Positions 45,227-55,959 are shown, counted from the stretch's first letter. The stretch is 64,000 nucleotides of DNA from Moellerella wisconsensis ATCC 35017 (GCF_001294465.1 NZ_LGAA01000026.1:186001-250000), one strand, 5' to 3'. Notes: generated by a model not told the origin, from the sequence alone. Made by a program: numbers and translations.

Positions 45227-46363
45227 TTATAGTTTTAACGTTAATTTTCGCCACATCCACTCAATAGGACCTTGTGAAAAATAAGACAACCATAATGAAG
45301 AAAAGGCTATATTAGTCAACCAAATAGGAATAATAAATATTAATAATTCAAGTCGATTAAAATCGCCAAAATAATCTAATTGATAAAAAATCGTCGTACA
45401 AATTAAGGTTTGCAATAAATAATTGCTCAATGCCATACGGCCAATATTAATTATCCATCGACTAAATAGCGTTGCCTTTATCTGCTCCCAATAACCATAA
45501 ACTAATGCTATATATCCTATCGATTGGAACGGGATCACTATTTCATTGACGATATATCCCACAATACTGGTTGAAAAATAACTCCACTGAGCTTGTTGTT
45601 GCCAATAAAGACAAATAATTTGAACTAATATTGCAGGTAAAATAAATACTTTACTTATAAATTGGTAATGCCCTTCACTATATGCTCCCAGCAACCAGCC
45701 ATTATTAATTAATATCGCGCCACCTAACATCAGCGCTAGCAGCTGCCAGCCATATTGAATAAATAATGACACTATCATGTTGCTAACTTCATGATAGCGA
45801 TAAGCAATGCCGGTCATTCCTCCGGCTGTTTTCAATGTTATTTCATCAATAATTTGTGATTCAGTAAGAACCCAATAACCTTCTGCATCAATATGATAGC
45901 CAATAAATAATAATACCAACAAGCCGATCAAATAGATTGATATAGCGATCTTAATTAATTTTTCTGATGAATAACGATAAATAAGTGTAATAGCTAACAT
46001 GCCTGTAATTGCGTAAGGTAATAAAATATCGCCTTCCCACAATCCAATACCGTGAAGCAGTCCAATTAACATTAAAATAATCAGCCGACGATAATTCCAT
46101 TCTTGCCCTTTACGGACTAACAAAGTCAAAGTCGCGCCAAATAATAATGAAAAAATAGCCAAAAATTTGCCTTGGGCAACAATATTCAATATCGACCAAA
46201 CCACAATATCTGAAGTGCTCACCGACAACGTATACGCTGGGTTCATATAAGCAATTTGCGGTAAACCAAAACCGTAGATATTCAGTAATAGAATACCTAA
46301 AATCGATATACCCCGTACGGCATCAAGTTGCTCAATACGCCCTGAATGAACAACTGATTTCAT
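45227..46363 (-). CDS. yeiB: DUF418 family membrane protein YeiB
   Basis: Polytopic inner-membrane protein with about ten membrane helices, 378 residues (385 in E. coli). The N terminus RIEQLDAVRGISILGILLLNIYGFGLP and the C-terminal block FSRWIINIGRMALSNYLLQTLICTTIFY are typical of YeiB/DUF418 proteins. Function unknown. It lies 9 bp downstream of folE on the same strand, as in E. coli. Confidence 0.88.
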   Translation of the reverse strand: MKSVVHSGRIEQLDAVRGISILGILLLNIYGFGLPQIAYMNPAYTLSVSTSDIVVWSILNIVAQGKFLAIFSLLFGATLTLLVRKGQEWNYRRLIILMLIGLLHGIGLWEGDILLPYAITGMLAITLIYRYSSEKLIKIAISIYLIGLLVLLFIGYHIDAEGYWVLTESQIIDEITLKTAGGMTGIAYRYHEVSNMIVSLFIQYGWQLLALMLGGAILINNGWLLGAYSEGHYQFISKVFILPAILVQIICLYWQQQAQWSYFSTSIVGYIVNEIVIPFQSIGYIALVYGYWEQIKATLFSRWIINIGRMALSNYLLQTLICTTIFYQLDYFGDFNRLELLIFIIPIWLTNIAFSSLWLSYFSQGPIEWMWRKLTLKL

Positions 46364-46372
46364 GAAAAATAA

Positions 46373-47032
46373 TTATAAATGACGAACGGCACGTAAAAAT
46401 TCCTGACGCGTATTCTGGCTAGATTTAAATAACCCGCCTAAGGAGGTAGTTGTAGTACTACTAGTCGCATCACGAATACCACGCGCTTTGACACAATAAT
46501 GAACTGCATCAATAGAAACTGCTACATTATTAGTCCCTAATAGTGTTTGTAATGCCGTCAATATTTGCTGAGTCAAACGTTCTTGAACTTGTGGGCGCTG
46601 AGCAAAAAATTGTACGATACGATTAATTTTAGATAAACCAATCACTTTATCTTTAGGGATATAAGCTACAGTGGCCTTACCGTCGATAGTCACAAAATGA
46701 TGCTCACAAGTACTGGTCATCGTGATATCACGCACCGTAACCATTTCATCAACTTTCATTTTATTCTCGATCAGCGTAATTTTAGGAAAATTAGCATAAT
46801 CAAGCCCCGAAAATATTTCATCGACATACATTTTAGCAATTCGACGCGGAGTATCAGCTAAGCTATCATCGGTTAAATCTAAATTAAGTAGCTGCATAAT
46901 TTCTGTCATATGCCCTTCAATCAAACTTTTACGCTCTTCTCGCGGAATAGATTGAATACGTAAAGGGGTTTCTAGTCCCCGGGCTTCCAGCGCCGCATGA
47001 ACCAGTTCGGCTTCTTTACTAAGAGATGACAT
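46373..47032 (-). CDS. folE: GTP cyclohydrolase I FolE
   Basis: Zinc enzyme converting GTP to 7,8-dihydroneopterin triphosphate, the first step of folate synthesis. The 219 residues (222 in E. coli) include [19 protein letters not shown] near 60-79, the zinc-binding [32 protein letters not shown] near 108-139, and the third ligand in [15 protein letters not shown] near 176-190. Upstream partner of yeiB and divergent from moeA. Confidence 0.95.
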   Translation of the reverse strand: MSSLSKEAELVHAALEARGLETPLRIQSIPREERKSLIEGHMTEIMQLLNLDLTDDSLADTPRRIAKMYVDEIFSGLDYANFPKITLIENKMKVDEMVTVRDITMTSTCEHHFVTIDGKATVAYIPKDKVIGLSKINRIVQFFAQRPQVQERLTQQILTALQTLLGTNNVAVSIDAVHYCVKARGIRDATSSTTTTSLGGLFKSSQNTRQEFLRAVRHL

Positions 47033-47541
47033 TCACTTCTCCAAATATAAGTTTCAATATCTTCTATGGATATCAATAGCAGGTGTTATCTAATTACTCT
47101 AAAACAGCGGATGCAAATAATCCAGTGTTAGAATTTCATGTTATCTGGACAAATCATCATTCTTAGTTGAATAAAAAAATTTATTCTTAATAATCAATTA
47201 ACTTACTGTAAAAACCTTATGGAATATAGGTTATAACTTCTCTCTAATCTGTTAATTTGTGAATTCTAAACTCTCTATCAATGGAATAAATAACTTATTA
47301 GTCACTTTACGAGTTTCACTGCATCAATTTATCTAGTACAAATTGAATTACATCTTCTCTTTGCCAAGCACTACGCAAAAAAAACTAAAATTTGCGAATA
47401 GCCATGCTAATTGATTCACCCTATAGTTCATCTCTGCCATAATAACCGCCATTATTCACAGCTCAACTAATACCTCTTAGCAGATAGTTATATTGGGAGA
47501 GTTTGGATCCTAAATTAAATGATAAGCCCCAAGGAGTCACC
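47033..47541. other. folE-moeA divergent gap, no gene seen
   Basis: AT-rich region holding the two divergent promoters. I looked for a molybdenum-cofactor riboswitch before moeA and did not find its conserved elements. No small gene or RNA was recognised. Confidence 0.4.
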
Positions 47542-48783
47542 ATGGACCATTGCCATACTGCTGGTTTGATTTCACTTGAACTGGCGCTTGAAAAACTACT
47601 CGAGCATCCACAATCTCTTAGTGAAACAGAAACCATTTCTCTTAATGGTGCAGCTGATCGCATTACGGCCACTGATATTATTTCCCCTATTGATGTTCCA
47701 CCATTTAATAATTCAGCAATGGATGGATATGGCTTATGTTTCGAACAGTGGGATGGTCAAACACCAATGCCTATCGCCGGTAAAGCATTTGCAGGGGCTC
47801 CTTTCCTTTCTTCGCTTCCCGTCGGTAGCTGTATACGTATAATGACCGGAGCCCCCATTCCTACAGGCGTTGATACTGTGGTGATGCAAGAAAATACCGA
47901 ACAAACTGAGCAAGGTATTATATTCACCACCTCAATCCGCAAAGGTGATAATGTACGTATGGCGGGTGAAGATATCCCCCAAGGAGCCACTGTATTACCC
48001 ATGGGGACTCGTTTGTCCACCGCAGAACTGCCCCTAATAGCCTCACTAGGTATCGATAAACTGACTGTCTATCGTCGACTAAAAGTAGCCGTATTCTCTA
48101 CCGGCGATGAATTACAATCTATAGGCGCACCACTGCAAGATGGTCAAATCTATGATACCAACCGGTTTGCGGTACGTTTAATGCTTGAAAAATTAAATTG
48201 CGAAGTCATTGACTTAGGCGTTATTCCTGATAACCCAGACCAGTTAAAACAAACCTTTATTAATGCCGATAAAATGGCTGATTTAGTTATCAGTAGTGGC
48301 GGTGTTTCTGTCGGCGAAGCCGATTATACCAAACTGATTTTAGACCAACTCGGTGAAATTGGCTTTTGGAAATTAGCCATTAAACCGGGTAAACCATTTG
48401 CCTTTGGCAAACTTAGTTCTGCTTGGTTTTGTGGTTTACCGGGTAATCCAGTTTCCGCAGCATTAACTTTTTATCAATTAGTACAACCGCTTATTGCTCG
48501 TCTTTCTGGTCACGCACAGTGGCGTCCAGCGATAAGATTTAAAGTAAAAACTGTCTCTGATTTGAAAAAAAGCCCCGGACGTTTAGATTTTCAACGCGGT
48601 ATACTCTCAACCAATGAACAAGGTGAATTACAGGTGGCAACTACCGGCCATCAAGGTTCTCATATTTTCAGTTCATTAAGCCAAGCCAATTGCTTTATTG
48701 TGTTAGAACGTGAGCGTGGTCGTGTCAGCGCAGGTGAAAGCGTTGAGGTCGAAATGTTCAACTATTTATTAAAAAGTGAGTAA
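47542..48783 (+). CDS. moeA: Molybdopterin molybdenumtransferase MoeA
   Basis: Inserts molybdate into adenylated molybdopterin in molybdenum cofactor synthesis. It has 413 residues (411 in E. coli). Blocks seen are [15 protein letters not shown] near 53-67, [19 protein letters not shown] near 99-117, [12 protein letters not shown] near 188-199, [15 protein letters not shown] near 251-265, and [14 protein letters not shown]...[10 protein letters not shown] near 277-305. The start MDHCHTAGL follows AAGGAG; the in-frame ATG 39 bases upstream has no SD. It is 4 bp from moeB. Confidence 0.95.
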   Translation: MDHCHTAGLISLELALEKLLEHPQSLSETETISLNGAADRITATDIISPIDVPPFNNSAMDGYGLCFEQWDGQTPMPIAGKAFAGAPFLSSLPVGSCIRIMTGAPIPTGVDTVVMQENTEQTEQGIIFTTSIRKGDNVRMAGEDIPQGATVLPMGTRLSTAELPLIASLGIDKLTVYRRLKVAVFSTGDELQSIGAPLQDGQIYDTNRFAVRLMLEKLNCEVIDLGVIPDNPDQLKQTFINADKMADLVISSGGVSVGEADYTKLILDQLGEIGFWKLAIKPGKPFAFGKLSSAWFCGLPGNPVSAALTFYQLVQPLIARLSGHAQWRPAIRFKVKTVSDLKKSPGRLDFQRGILSTNEQGELQVATTGHQGSHIFSSLSQANCFIVLERERGRVSAGESVEVEMFNYLLKSE

Positions 48784-48787
48784 TTAA

Positions 48788-49546
48788 GTGCTTGAACTCA
48801 GCCATGAAGAAATGCTCCGCTACAATCGCCAAATTATTTTACGTGGATTCGATTTTGATGGTCAGGAGAAACTAAAAGCAAGTTCAGTGCTCATGGTTGG
48901 ATTAGGTGGCTTAGGCTGTGCGGCCGCGCAATACCTTGCCGCTGCGGGTGTTGGCACATTAACTTTGGTCGATTTTGATACGGTATCTTTGTCAAACTTA
49001 CAGCGCCAAATCCTGCATCGTGATAGCACTATTGATATGCCAAAAGTGTTATCCGCCAAGACTCAGCTAAATGCTATCAATCCATACGTACATATTAATA
49101 CAATCGATGCGTTATTAGACGACCAACAATTGATTGAATTAATTAATCAACATCAGGTCATCGTTGATTGTACTGATAATGTTGCCATCCGTGAACAGTT
49201 GAACCGCCTGTGCCTAACTCAGCAAAAACCGCTGGTCTCCGGCGCAGCTATTCGTATGGAAGGTCAGCTAAGTGTATTCACTTATCAACCAAATACACCG
49301 TGCTATCACTGCCTAAGCCGGCTATTTGGTGATAATAGCTTAACTTGTGTAGAAGCTGGAGTTATGTCACCTCTTGTTGGAACAATTGGAACACTAGAAG
49401 CTATTGAAACTATTAAAATATTGGCGGATTATGGTCAAATTAATAGCGGGAAAGTACTATTTTTTGATGCGATGTCGATGGAGTTTCGTCAATTCACTCT
49501 GAATAAAGATCCACATTGCGAAGTGTGCGGTCAAGAAGCATTTTAA
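48788..49546 (+). CDS. moeB: Molybdopterin-synthase adenylyltransferase MoeB
   Basis: Activates the C-terminal Gly-Gly of MoaD by adenylation; E1-like ThiF/MoeB family, 252 residues (249 in E. coli). The nucleotide-binding GLGGLG is at residues 38-43, the RxxxxQ region RQILHRDS near 73, DCTDN near 128, and zinc-binding CYHC and CEVC near 176 and 246. The start is GTG. Operon partner of moeA as in E. coli. Confidence 0.95.
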   Translation: MLELSHEEMLRYNRQIILRGFDFDGQEKLKASSVLMVGLGGLGCAAAQYLAAAGVGTLTLVDFDTVSLSNLQRQILHRDSTIDMPKVLSAKTQLNAINPYVHINTIDALLDDQQLIELINQHQVIVDCTDNVAIREQLNRLCLTQQKPLVSGAAIRMEGQLSVFTYQPNTPCYHCLSRLFGDNSLTCVEAGVMSPLVGTIGTLEAIETIKILADYGQINSGKVLFFDAMSMEFRQFTLNKDPHCEVCGQEAF

Positions 49547-49680
49547 ATAACGCTTAATTTGAATTAATAATATTTAATACTTTTATTTATCTCTATTTTA
49601 TGATGGATAAGTGTCATTACTGTTCATTTAGTTCGTTATTTAACCTCATTATTTAATCCACATAGATAGAGATAAATACC

Positions 49681-50019
49681 GTGGCTGATATTATATTTTT
49701 TCGTGAGCTATTAGTTTCAAGTGTTGGTGTACTGCAATTAATATTAGAGACGATATCTGTTATATGCGTGGTGATTGGCTTAACTAAGACCTTGTTTTTA
49801 TTGGTCACACTAAAACAAGGTTCTACTGCTCGCTTCTGTTTTGGTAATTGGCTAGCGACTGCACTCGAGTTTCAATTAGCCGCCGATATTTTAATTACAA
49901 CAGTAGACCCTGATCTCGATGGTCTAATTAAGCTAGCGATTATTGCGGTGATACGTACTTTCTTAAATTATTTTCTTACTAAAGAATTAGAACATAGGCC
50001 ACTAAATGAAAAAATATGA
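49681..50019 (+). CDS. DUF1622 family membrane protein
   Basis: Small inner-membrane protein, 112 residues, with about three hydrophobic segments (roughly 20-48, 58-70 and 83-100). The block FGNWLATALEFQLAADILITTVDPDLDGLIKLAIIAVIRTFLNYFL matches the DUF1622 signature. Function unknown. The start is GTG. It overlaps the next gene, a predicted outer-membrane barrel, by 14 bp, so the two are probably translated together. Confidence 0.8.
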   Translation: MADIIFFRELLVSSVGVLQLILETISVICVVIGLTKTLFLLVTLKQGSTARFCFGNWLATALEFQLAADILITTVDPDLDGLIKLAIIAVIRTFLNYFLTKELEHRPLNEKI

Positions 50020-50740
50020 TTATTCTAAATTTATTCCTTATGTTCTATTAGCTATCGGTGCTCCTGCTCACGCGGATAATTGGGTATTTCAGCTGTCACC
50101 TTATCTTTATATGCCGAATGTGACCAATACGATTAATACGCCATATACCTCATCAATGACACTAAAGCGCCCTTTTTCTGACGTTTATTCGGCCTTAGAT
50201 CAAGCTTTATTTTTACAGTTGATTGCCAGAAAAGACCATTGGATTACATTAGCTGATCTTAATTATGCCAAACTAAGCCAGAAAGGACAGATAGCTATAC
50301 CCCATTTTGGCGCACAATCCGCCTCAGGAAATCTCAAATATATCTCACTCAGTCTACTCTCTGGCTACCGATTTACATCGAGTAATTATCAGCAGCTGTC
50401 TTTGGATTTATTAGGAGGGATGCGTTATTGGTCATTTAATAGTGACTTGGCGCTCAGCAATTATTCTCTCTCGTTATCTAAGGATTGGATCGAGCCTGTA
50501 ATTGCAAGTCGATTCCGTTATCGTCTCACGCCTAAAATTTCATTAGTTGGCTATATTGATAGCTCTCTGTCACTGGATAATCAAAGCTGGCAGTGGAATA
50601 CGCTACTGAATTATGATCTAACCGACAACATAACACTATCTACCGGTTATAAAGCACAGAGGATTAGCCCTGAGCTATCAAAAGAAACCGTTGTCAGTAA
50701 ATCACAAGGTATATTAGTTGGATTTTCATCTCGTTTTTAA
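50006..50740 (+). CDS. Predicted outer-membrane beta-barrel protein
   Basis: Not assigned to a named family. The 244 residues start with a signal peptide (likely cut after PAHA, near residue 23). The mature part begins with NWVFQLSPYLYMPNVTNTI and alternates short polar and aromatic strands (LKYISLSLLSGYRF, LSLDLLGGMRYW, PVIASRFRYRLTP, ISLVGYIDSSL, WQWNTLLNYDLT, ITLSTGYKAQRI). It ends GILVGFSSRF with a terminal Phe, the usual outer-membrane sorting signal. Its start overlaps the DUF1622 gene. Confidence 0.7.
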   Translation: MKKYDYSKFIPYVLLAIGAPAHADNWVFQLSPYLYMPNVTNTINTPYTSSMTLKRPFSDVYSALDQALFLQLIARKDHWITLADLNYAKLSQKGQIAIPHFGAQSASGNLKYISLSLLSGYRFTSSNYQQLSLDLLGGMRYWSFNSDLALSNYSLSLSKDWIEPVIASRFRYRLTPKISLVGYIDSSLSLDNQSWQWNTLLNYDLTDNITLSTGYKAQRISPELSKETVVSKSQGILVGFSSRF

Positions 50741-50979
50741 AGCATAACTTAACAATTAAACGCGAAAAAATTATTAACAATAAATTTGCCTTAAAATGCG
50801 ATGATTGATGCAGTGATTAACTAATAGCAAGACAAAATTTTCAATTCAATCTTCGGCTGCTAATGATCATGAACTTACCATACCAGTCACACCACAGGGC
50901 TTGAAACGCGTTAATTTTAATTCTAGTTTGAGTGGGTAGAGCCAGCAAAAAAGCTAACAATTCAGTAATATATTCAAGA
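50741..50979. other. Gap between barrel gene and IS3 remnant
   Basis: No gene recognised. Parts may be further decayed transposase or flanking sequence, but I cannot align them. Confidence 0.3.
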
Positions 50980-51183
50980 TAATCAGTATGCTTAGGAAAA
51001 TATAACGACTGCCATTTTTAAGATGCCGATGAACTGGTTGATAAAACTGACGAATATATAGAGTATTATAATACCAAATGGATTAAAGCTAAATTAAAAG
51101 GCCTGATTGCGATTAAATATCGAAATCAGGCCTTACAAACCACTCAACTAAAAGTGTCCAACTTTATGGAGCCACTTCATTGA
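50980..51183 (+). mobile_element. Decayed IS3-family (IS150-type) transposase C terminus
   Basis: The plus strand encodes ADELVDKTDEYIEYYNTKWIKAKLKG...IKYRNQALQTTQ and a stop at 51181, matching the C-terminal end of IS3-family OrfB (yIxyYNxxRIkxKLkgmSPvqYR). It also contains TGTCCAACTTTATGG at 51155, like the terminal inverted repeat of IS150-type elements. A frameshift precedes this part and the catalytic DDE core is gone. It is an inactive fragment. Confidence 0.75.
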
Positions 51184-51208
51184 GGAACTTTTTATGTATT
51201 AATATTGA

Positions 51209-52807
51209 TTATTCAACCACACCTTGACTGGCCAAATATTCACTATACGTACCTCTGAAATCAATTACTTTATCTTCTTTAATTTCGATAACTCGGCTAG
51301 CAAGTGAACTCACAAATTCACGATCATGAGAAACAAAAATTAATGTTCCTTGGTATAACTCAAGAGCCATATTTAACGATTCAATTGATTCCATATCCAA
51401 ATGGTTGGTTGGCTCATCCATAATAAGGATATTTGGCTCTAACATCATTAGCTTACCAAATAACATCCGGCCTTGTTCTCCACCAGAAAGGACACGCACT
51501 TTTTTCTTAATATCATCTTGGCTAAATAATAGACGGCCAAGAATACTACGAACCGCTTGCTCATCATCACCGGCTTTTTTCCACTGGCTCATCCAGTCAA
51601 ATACGGTTAGATCGCAATCAAAGTCTTCTGCGTGATCTTGAGCATAATAGCCAATTTGGCTATTTTCAGACCATTTTACTGTGCCGCTATCCGGTAATAA
51701 AGAACCGACTAACGTTTTTAAGAACGTGGTTTTACCGATACCATTGGCACCGATAACCGCGACTTTATCGCCAACTTCAACCAACATATTGACATTTTTA
51801 AACAACGGACCTTGATCATAACCTTTGGTTAACGCTTCTAATTCCAAAGCATTACGGAACAATTTTTTCTCTTGTTCAAAACGAATAAATGGATTCTGGC
51901 GGCTAGACGCTTTGACTTCTTCCAATTGAATTTTATCAATTTGACGAGCACGCGAGGTAGCTTGTTTTGATTTAGAGGCATTCGCACTAAAACGGCTAAC
52001 AAATGATTGAAGCTCAGCTATTTGGGCTTTTTTCTTCGAGTTATCTGCCATCAAACGCTCACGCGCTTGTGTTGCTGCAATCATATATTCGTCATAGTTA
52101 CCGGTGAAAAAGCGCAATGCACCGTAATCTAAATCTGCCATATGCGTACAGACTGTATTCAAAAAATGTCTATCATGCGAAATGATAATCATAGTGCAAC
52201 TACGGTCGTTCAGTACTTGCTCCAACCAGCGGATAGTATCAATATCCAAGTTATTAGTCGGCTCATCTAATAACAAGATATCGGGATCAGAGAACAGAGC
52301 CTGAGCTAACAGGACACGTAGTTTCCAGCCAGGAGCAACTTCGCTCATCATGCCATAATGCTGTTCAACAGGAATACCGACACCTAACAGTAATTCGCCA
52401 GCGCGAGCTTCGGCACTGTAGCCATCCATTTCACCATAAGCAACTTCCAGATCGGCGACACGATAGCCGTCTTCTTCGCTCATTTCTGCCATCGCATAAA
52501 TACGATCACGTTCCTGTTTAACTTCCCACAGTTCTGTATGACCCATGATGACGGTATCAAGCACCGTAAATTCTTCAAAAGCAAATTGATCCTGACGTAA
52601 TTTACCAATACGCTCATTTGGATCAGTGGTACTGACATTACCCGCTGAAGGAGTCAGATCGCCACCTAAGATCTTCATAAAAGTTGATTTACCTGCGCCA
52701 TTCGCACCGATAAGACCGTAACGATTGCCCGTACCAAATTTTATGGATATATTTTCAAACAGCGGCTTACTGCCAAACTGCATAGTGATATTATTTGTCG
52801 TTAACAC
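51209..52807 (-). CDS. ybiT: ABC-F family ATPase YbiT
   Basis: Cytoplasmic ribosome-associated ABC-F protein with two ATPase domains and no membrane part, 532 residues (530 in E. coli). Domain one has Walker A GANGAGKS near 34-41 and [13 protein letters not shown] near 180-192; domain two has GANGIGKTT near 351 and [10 protein letters not shown]...[13 protein letters not shown] near 440-470. The interdomain linker (about 245-305) carries the conserved [23 protein letters not shown] block. The start is GTG. ABC-F members act on stalled or initiating ribosomes; the exact role of YbiT is not settled. Confidence 0.92.
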   Translation of the reverse strand: MLTTNNITMQFGSKPLFENISIKFGTGNRYGLIGANGAGKSTFMKILGGDLTPSAGNVSTTDPNERIGKLRQDQFAFEEFTVLDTVIMGHTELWEVKQERDRIYAMAEMSEEDGYRVADLEVAYGEMDGYSAEARAGELLLGVGIPVEQHYGMMSEVAPGWKLRVLLAQALFSDPDILLLDEPTNNLDIDTIRWLEQVLNDRSCTMIIISHDRHFLNTVCTHMADLDYGALRFFTGNYDEYMIAATQARERLMADNSKKKAQIAELQSFVSRFSANASKSKQATSRARQIDKIQLEEVKASSRQNPFIRFEQEKKLFRNALELEALTKGYDQGPLFKNVNMLVEVGDKVAVIGANGIGKTTFLKTLVGSLLPDSGTVKWSENSQIGYYAQDHAEDFDCDLTVFDWMSQWKKAGDDEQAVRSILGRLLFSQDDIKKKVRVLSGGEQGRMLFGKLMMLEPNILIMDEPTNHLDMESIESLNMALELYQGTLIFVSHDREFVSSLASRVIEIKEDKVIDFRGTYSEYLASQGVVE

Positions 52808-53164
52808 ATCTACACTCTTTTACTTGATCCCTAACGAGATCGAAACATCATCAAATAGCGGCGCATTATGCCACAACCATCAACAGAGATCTCCCGCTGA
52901 TTAATCAAACAGAATGTTTCACTATATTTCACCGTGTTTAGCTATCAAACTACGCACTAAAATTAACTTATTCGGGCGTAAAGATGCTTATCTGTAGACA
53001 TGCCTATATGAATATGATTGATACTAAACTGCTGTAATAGCTTATTTTATATTTATCTCAGCATAATAAAATATAGGAATATTTATTCTAAATTTAATAA
53101 ATATTTCTCAACATAGTTATTAATAGAGCTTATTATTAATAATAATTAAATTAATTTATAATAA
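52808..53164. other. ybiT-LOG gap, no gene seen
   Basis: AT-rich region between two same-strand genes; it probably holds the ybiT promoter. Nothing else was recognised. Confidence 0.35.
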
Positions 53165-53194
53165 GATAAAAAGAAGTATATTTAATATACCTCT
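53165..53194 (-). terminator. Possible terminator of the LOG-family gene
   Basis: GTATATT/AATATAC with outer AGA/TCT forms a short stem at 53172-53194. On the minus strand it is followed by a T-rich stretch. It lies 18 bp after the gene's stop. Confidence 0.45.
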
Positions 53195-53211
53195 CTTAAA
53201 TCTAAAAAATA

Positions 53212-53790
53212 TTATTTACTGTAAGTTTTTACTGCGGGTGCAATATAAGTTTCAAACTGTTCAAATATCCGGGCCGGATTATCGTCAACAATCGCCATAT
53301 GACGATATTTTTCATGCAAAAAGCCTTCATCTGCCATTTTGTTGGTCATATCAATTAGTGGTTGCCAGAAATTATTAATATTTAATAAGGCACAAGGTTT
53401 AGTATGTAAGCCAATTTGGCTCCAAGTAAATACCTCACTATATTCTTCTAATGTCCCATAGCCCCCTGGTAATGCCACAAAGCCATCAGCCAACTCAATC
53501 ATTTTATTTTTACGCTGGTGCATAGTATCGACTTTGTATAATTGGGTCAGATTATTATGTGAAATCTCGCGTTCTTCTAATAATGCAGGAATAACACCAA
53601 TCACTGTTCCGCCTAAGCTTAAAACAGTATCAGCAATCAGTCCCATAATCCCCACGCTTGCACCACCATAAACCAGAGTAATCTCACGCTTAACCATCTC
53701 TTTAGCAAAAGCAATAGCCTGTTGTTGATAAATATCAGAATGACCCAAACTAGAACCACAATAAACAGCAATACTGGTTATTTTTTTCAT
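53212..53790 (-). CDS. LOG family nucleotide phosphoribohydrolase
   Basis: Member of the LOG (lysine-decarboxylase-like, TIGR00730) family, 192 residues. The nucleotide-binding motif PGGYGTLEEYSEVFTWSQIGLH is near 107-128, and AVYCGSSLGHSD near 8-19 and VYGGASVGIMGLIAD near 41-55 are typical. LOG proteins cleave nucleoside 5'-monophosphates to base and ribose phosphate (cytokinin activation in plants); bacterial roles are unclear. Despite older names it is not a lysine decarboxylase. Confidence 0.85.
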   Translation of the reverse strand: MKKITSIAVYCGSSLGHSDIYQQQAIAFAKEMVKREITLVYGGASVGIMGLIADTVLSLGGTVIGVIPALLEEREISHNNLTQLYKVDTMHQRKNKMIELADGFVALPGGYGTLEEYSEVFTWSQIGLHTKPCALLNINNFWQPLIDMTNKMADEGFLHEKYRHMAIVDDNPARIFEQFETYIAPAVKTYSK

Positions 53791-54207
53791 TTATATCCTC
53801 ACGTTATGTTGTGCAATTTCACTTTATTATACGTTAGCTAGCACCAAGCTCAATCAATCATATTTAGGCCATTAGATATTATGATAAAGCACAACACAAG
53901 ATTAAATCTACCGTCAAACTTGACTCATTGGCAGGGCCGTTTTAATAGGATTGGGGGAATTTTCGTTGATAGCTTTAGATTTATTATCGTGAACCTAAAT
54001 CTCAATATTATCTTTCATCATTTTATGGCATAATCAGTAAAATTTTTGCTAGCAAAAATAACTTAATTTGTTTGAAATTTCATAGCGCTATTTCTGATGG
54101 TCCTACTTTTGATTATTTTATTTATGAATAGTCAATATCTGCCATCATTTTACAATAAAGTAAGCTATTTAATAGTATATCACTCCGCTTTAGAGGCTTT
54201 GTCATAC
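53791..54207. other. LOG-rhtA divergent gap, no gene seen
   Basis: Carries the promoters of the two divergent genes. An in-frame start for rhtA at 54097 exists, but the 37 extra residues do not resemble RhtA. Confidence 0.35.
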
Positions 54208-55092
54208 ATGTCAGCCAGTTGGAAAAAACGTCTTGCTCCGCTACTCCCTGTATTTTTATTGCTCATGGCAATGATGTCGATTCAAAGTGGGGCGTCGCTT
54301 GCAAAAACACTGTTCCCTATCATTGGTGCACCCGGTGTTACAGGACTGCGTTTATTACTCGCTACAATTATTCTATGTGCAATATTCAAGCCATGGCGCC
54401 TAAAATATAGAAGAAGTTCTCTATTTCCATTATTCGCTTATGGTCTTTCTCTTGGGATCATGAATTATCTATTTTATTTATCGCTAGAACGAATTCCTTT
54501 AGGGATTGCAGTCGCACTTGAGTTTACCGGGCCATTGGCTGTGGCAATGTTTTCATCACGACGTCCTATCGATTTTTTATGGATTGGACTAGTTATTACT
54601 GGTTTACTCTTTCTATTACCTATTGGCGATAATATTCAACAACTTGACTTACTTGGTGCACTCTATGCTTTAGGCGCAGGTGTCTGTTGGGCGCTATACA
54701 TTATCTTTGGTAAACGCGCTGGCGCAGGTTATGGTACCGCAACCGTCGCTATCGGATCATTTATTTCCGCAATGATTTTCTTTCCTCTTGGCTTAATGCA
54801 AACTGGGGCAGAATTAATGTTTGATCTGTCTATATTGCCTTTAGCATTAGCCGTTGCTGTATTATCAACAGCATTTCCTTATACTTTAGAAATGATTGCA
54901 TTAACCAAACTGCCTGCAAAAACTTTTGGCACCTTAATGAGCTTAGAGCCTTGCATGGGGGCATTTTTAGGTATTGTATTTCTCAATGAGCATCTCACAA
55001 TAACTCAATGGCTTGCTTTACTGTGTATCGTCTGCGCCTCTATTGGCTCGACATCCACAGCCCGAACCAAAACTAAAATTGAAGAAATTTAA
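54208..55092 (+). CDS. rhtA: Threonine/homoserine exporter RhtA
   Basis: EamA/DMT-family inner-membrane exporter of threonine and homoserine, ten predicted helices, 294 residues (295 in E. coli). Strong matches are MSIQSGASLAKTLFPIIGAPGVTGLRLLLATIIL near 22-55, GIMNYLFYLSLERIPLGIAVALEFTGPLAVAMFSSRRP near 86-123, and MIALTKLPAKTFGTLMSLEPCMGAFLGIVFLNE near 225-257. The start MSASWKK fits the family. It lies beside dps as in E. coli, though in tandem. Confidence 0.88.
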   Translation: MSASWKKRLAPLLPVFLLLMAMMSIQSGASLAKTLFPIIGAPGVTGLRLLLATIILCAIFKPWRLKYRRSSLFPLFAYGLSLGIMNYLFYLSLERIPLGIAVALEFTGPLAVAMFSSRRPIDFLWIGLVITGLLFLLPIGDNIQQLDLLGALYALGAGVCWALYIIFGKRAGAGYGTATVAIGSFISAMIFFPLGLMQTGAELMFDLSILPLALAVAVLSTAFPYTLEMIALTKLPAKTFGTLMSLEPCMGAFLGIVFLNEHLTITQWLALLCIVCASIGSTSTARTKTKIEEI

Positions 55093-55113
55093 ATTTTTCA
55101 TAAATAGATCCAG

Positions 55114-55153
55114 TTCTGTAAATATGAAAAATCTTGTATTTACAGAATTTTTT
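55114..55153 (+). terminator. Terminator after rhtA
   Basis: TTCTGTAAATA (55114-55124) pairs perfectly with TATTTACAGAA (55137-55147), followed by six T's. It is 22 bp after the rhtA stop. Confidence 0.85.
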
Positions 55154-55452
55154 GCTAAAAAATTAAATATAAATTAAACCTCTTTTAAGAATGAAGAATA
55201 TAACTTATTGATTTAAAATTATGTTTAAAATTATATTTATGTCATTAGTTTGTAAATAAGCTTAACTTTCCTTGATATATCATCTCATTAATAGCATGGT
55301 ACATACATATCTATTTTATAACTTCTAAATAAAAACAATTTTAACTATCGATTTAATAGTATATAACTATATGACAAATTATCTATTAGGCGTTATATTT
55401 GTTTACAGATAAATAGTTAAATCACTTATTCATTAAGTAAGGGAGAACAATA
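55154..55452 (+). other. dps upstream region
   Basis: About 300 bp, very AT-rich, with no gene. E. coli dps is controlled by OxyR, IHF and sigma-S; none of these sites could be identified with confidence. Confidence 0.35.
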
Positions 55453-55959
55453 ATGAGCACCGCTAAATTAGTTAAAGCACCACAATCCGAAATGCTGTAT
55501 ACCCGTAACGATATTGAAGAAAGTGTTAAATTAGAAACTATCGAAATTCTTAACCATATGTTGGTTCAGTTTATTGATCTTTCTTTAATCACAAAACAAG
55601 CACATTGGAACATGCGCGGCCGTAATTTTATTGCAGTACATGAGATGTTAGACGGCTTCCGCAGTACTATCGTTGATCACTTGGATGAATTCGCTGAGCG
55701 AGCAGTACAATTAGGTGGAACCGCGCTAGGTACCACACAGACTATCAATAAACGTACAAGCTTAGAAGCGTATCCAACAGATATTCATGATGTGCAACAA
55801 CATATTAAAGCACTTGCAGACCGTTATGCGGTTGTTGCTAATGATATCCGTAAAGCGATTGAAACAGTCCGTGATGAAGATACTGCAGATATATTTACAG
55901 CAGCATCACGCGATTTAGATAAATTCCTTTGGTTTTTAGAAGCCAATATTGAATCATAA
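55453..55959 (+). CDS. dps: DNA protection during starvation protein Dps
   Basis: Ferritin-like dodecamer that binds DNA and oxidises iron with hydrogen peroxide. The 168 residues (167 in E. coli) carry the ferroxidase signature [42 protein letters not shown] near 49-90, with His, Asp and Glu ligands. The N-terminal tail has Lys residues (STAKLVKAP) for DNA binding. SD GGGAG. Terminator follows directly. Confidence 0.95.
   Translation: MSTAKLVKAPQSEMLYTRNDIEESVKLETIEILNHMLVQFIDLSLITKQAHWNMRGRNFIAVHEMLDGFRSTIVDHLDEFAERAVQLGGTALGTTQTINKRTSLEAYPTDIHDVQQHIKALADRYAVVANDIRKAIETVRDEDTADIFTAASRDLDKFLWFLEANIES

Noticed and set aside
47033-47541. Molybdenum-cofactor riboswitch upstream of moeA
   Set aside because: I looked for the conserved elements and saw none; in E. 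coli that riboswitch precedes moaA, not moeA.
54097-54207. Longer N terminus for RhtA
   Set aside because: The extra 37 residues have no counterpart in RhtA proteins; the start at 54208 gives the expected length.
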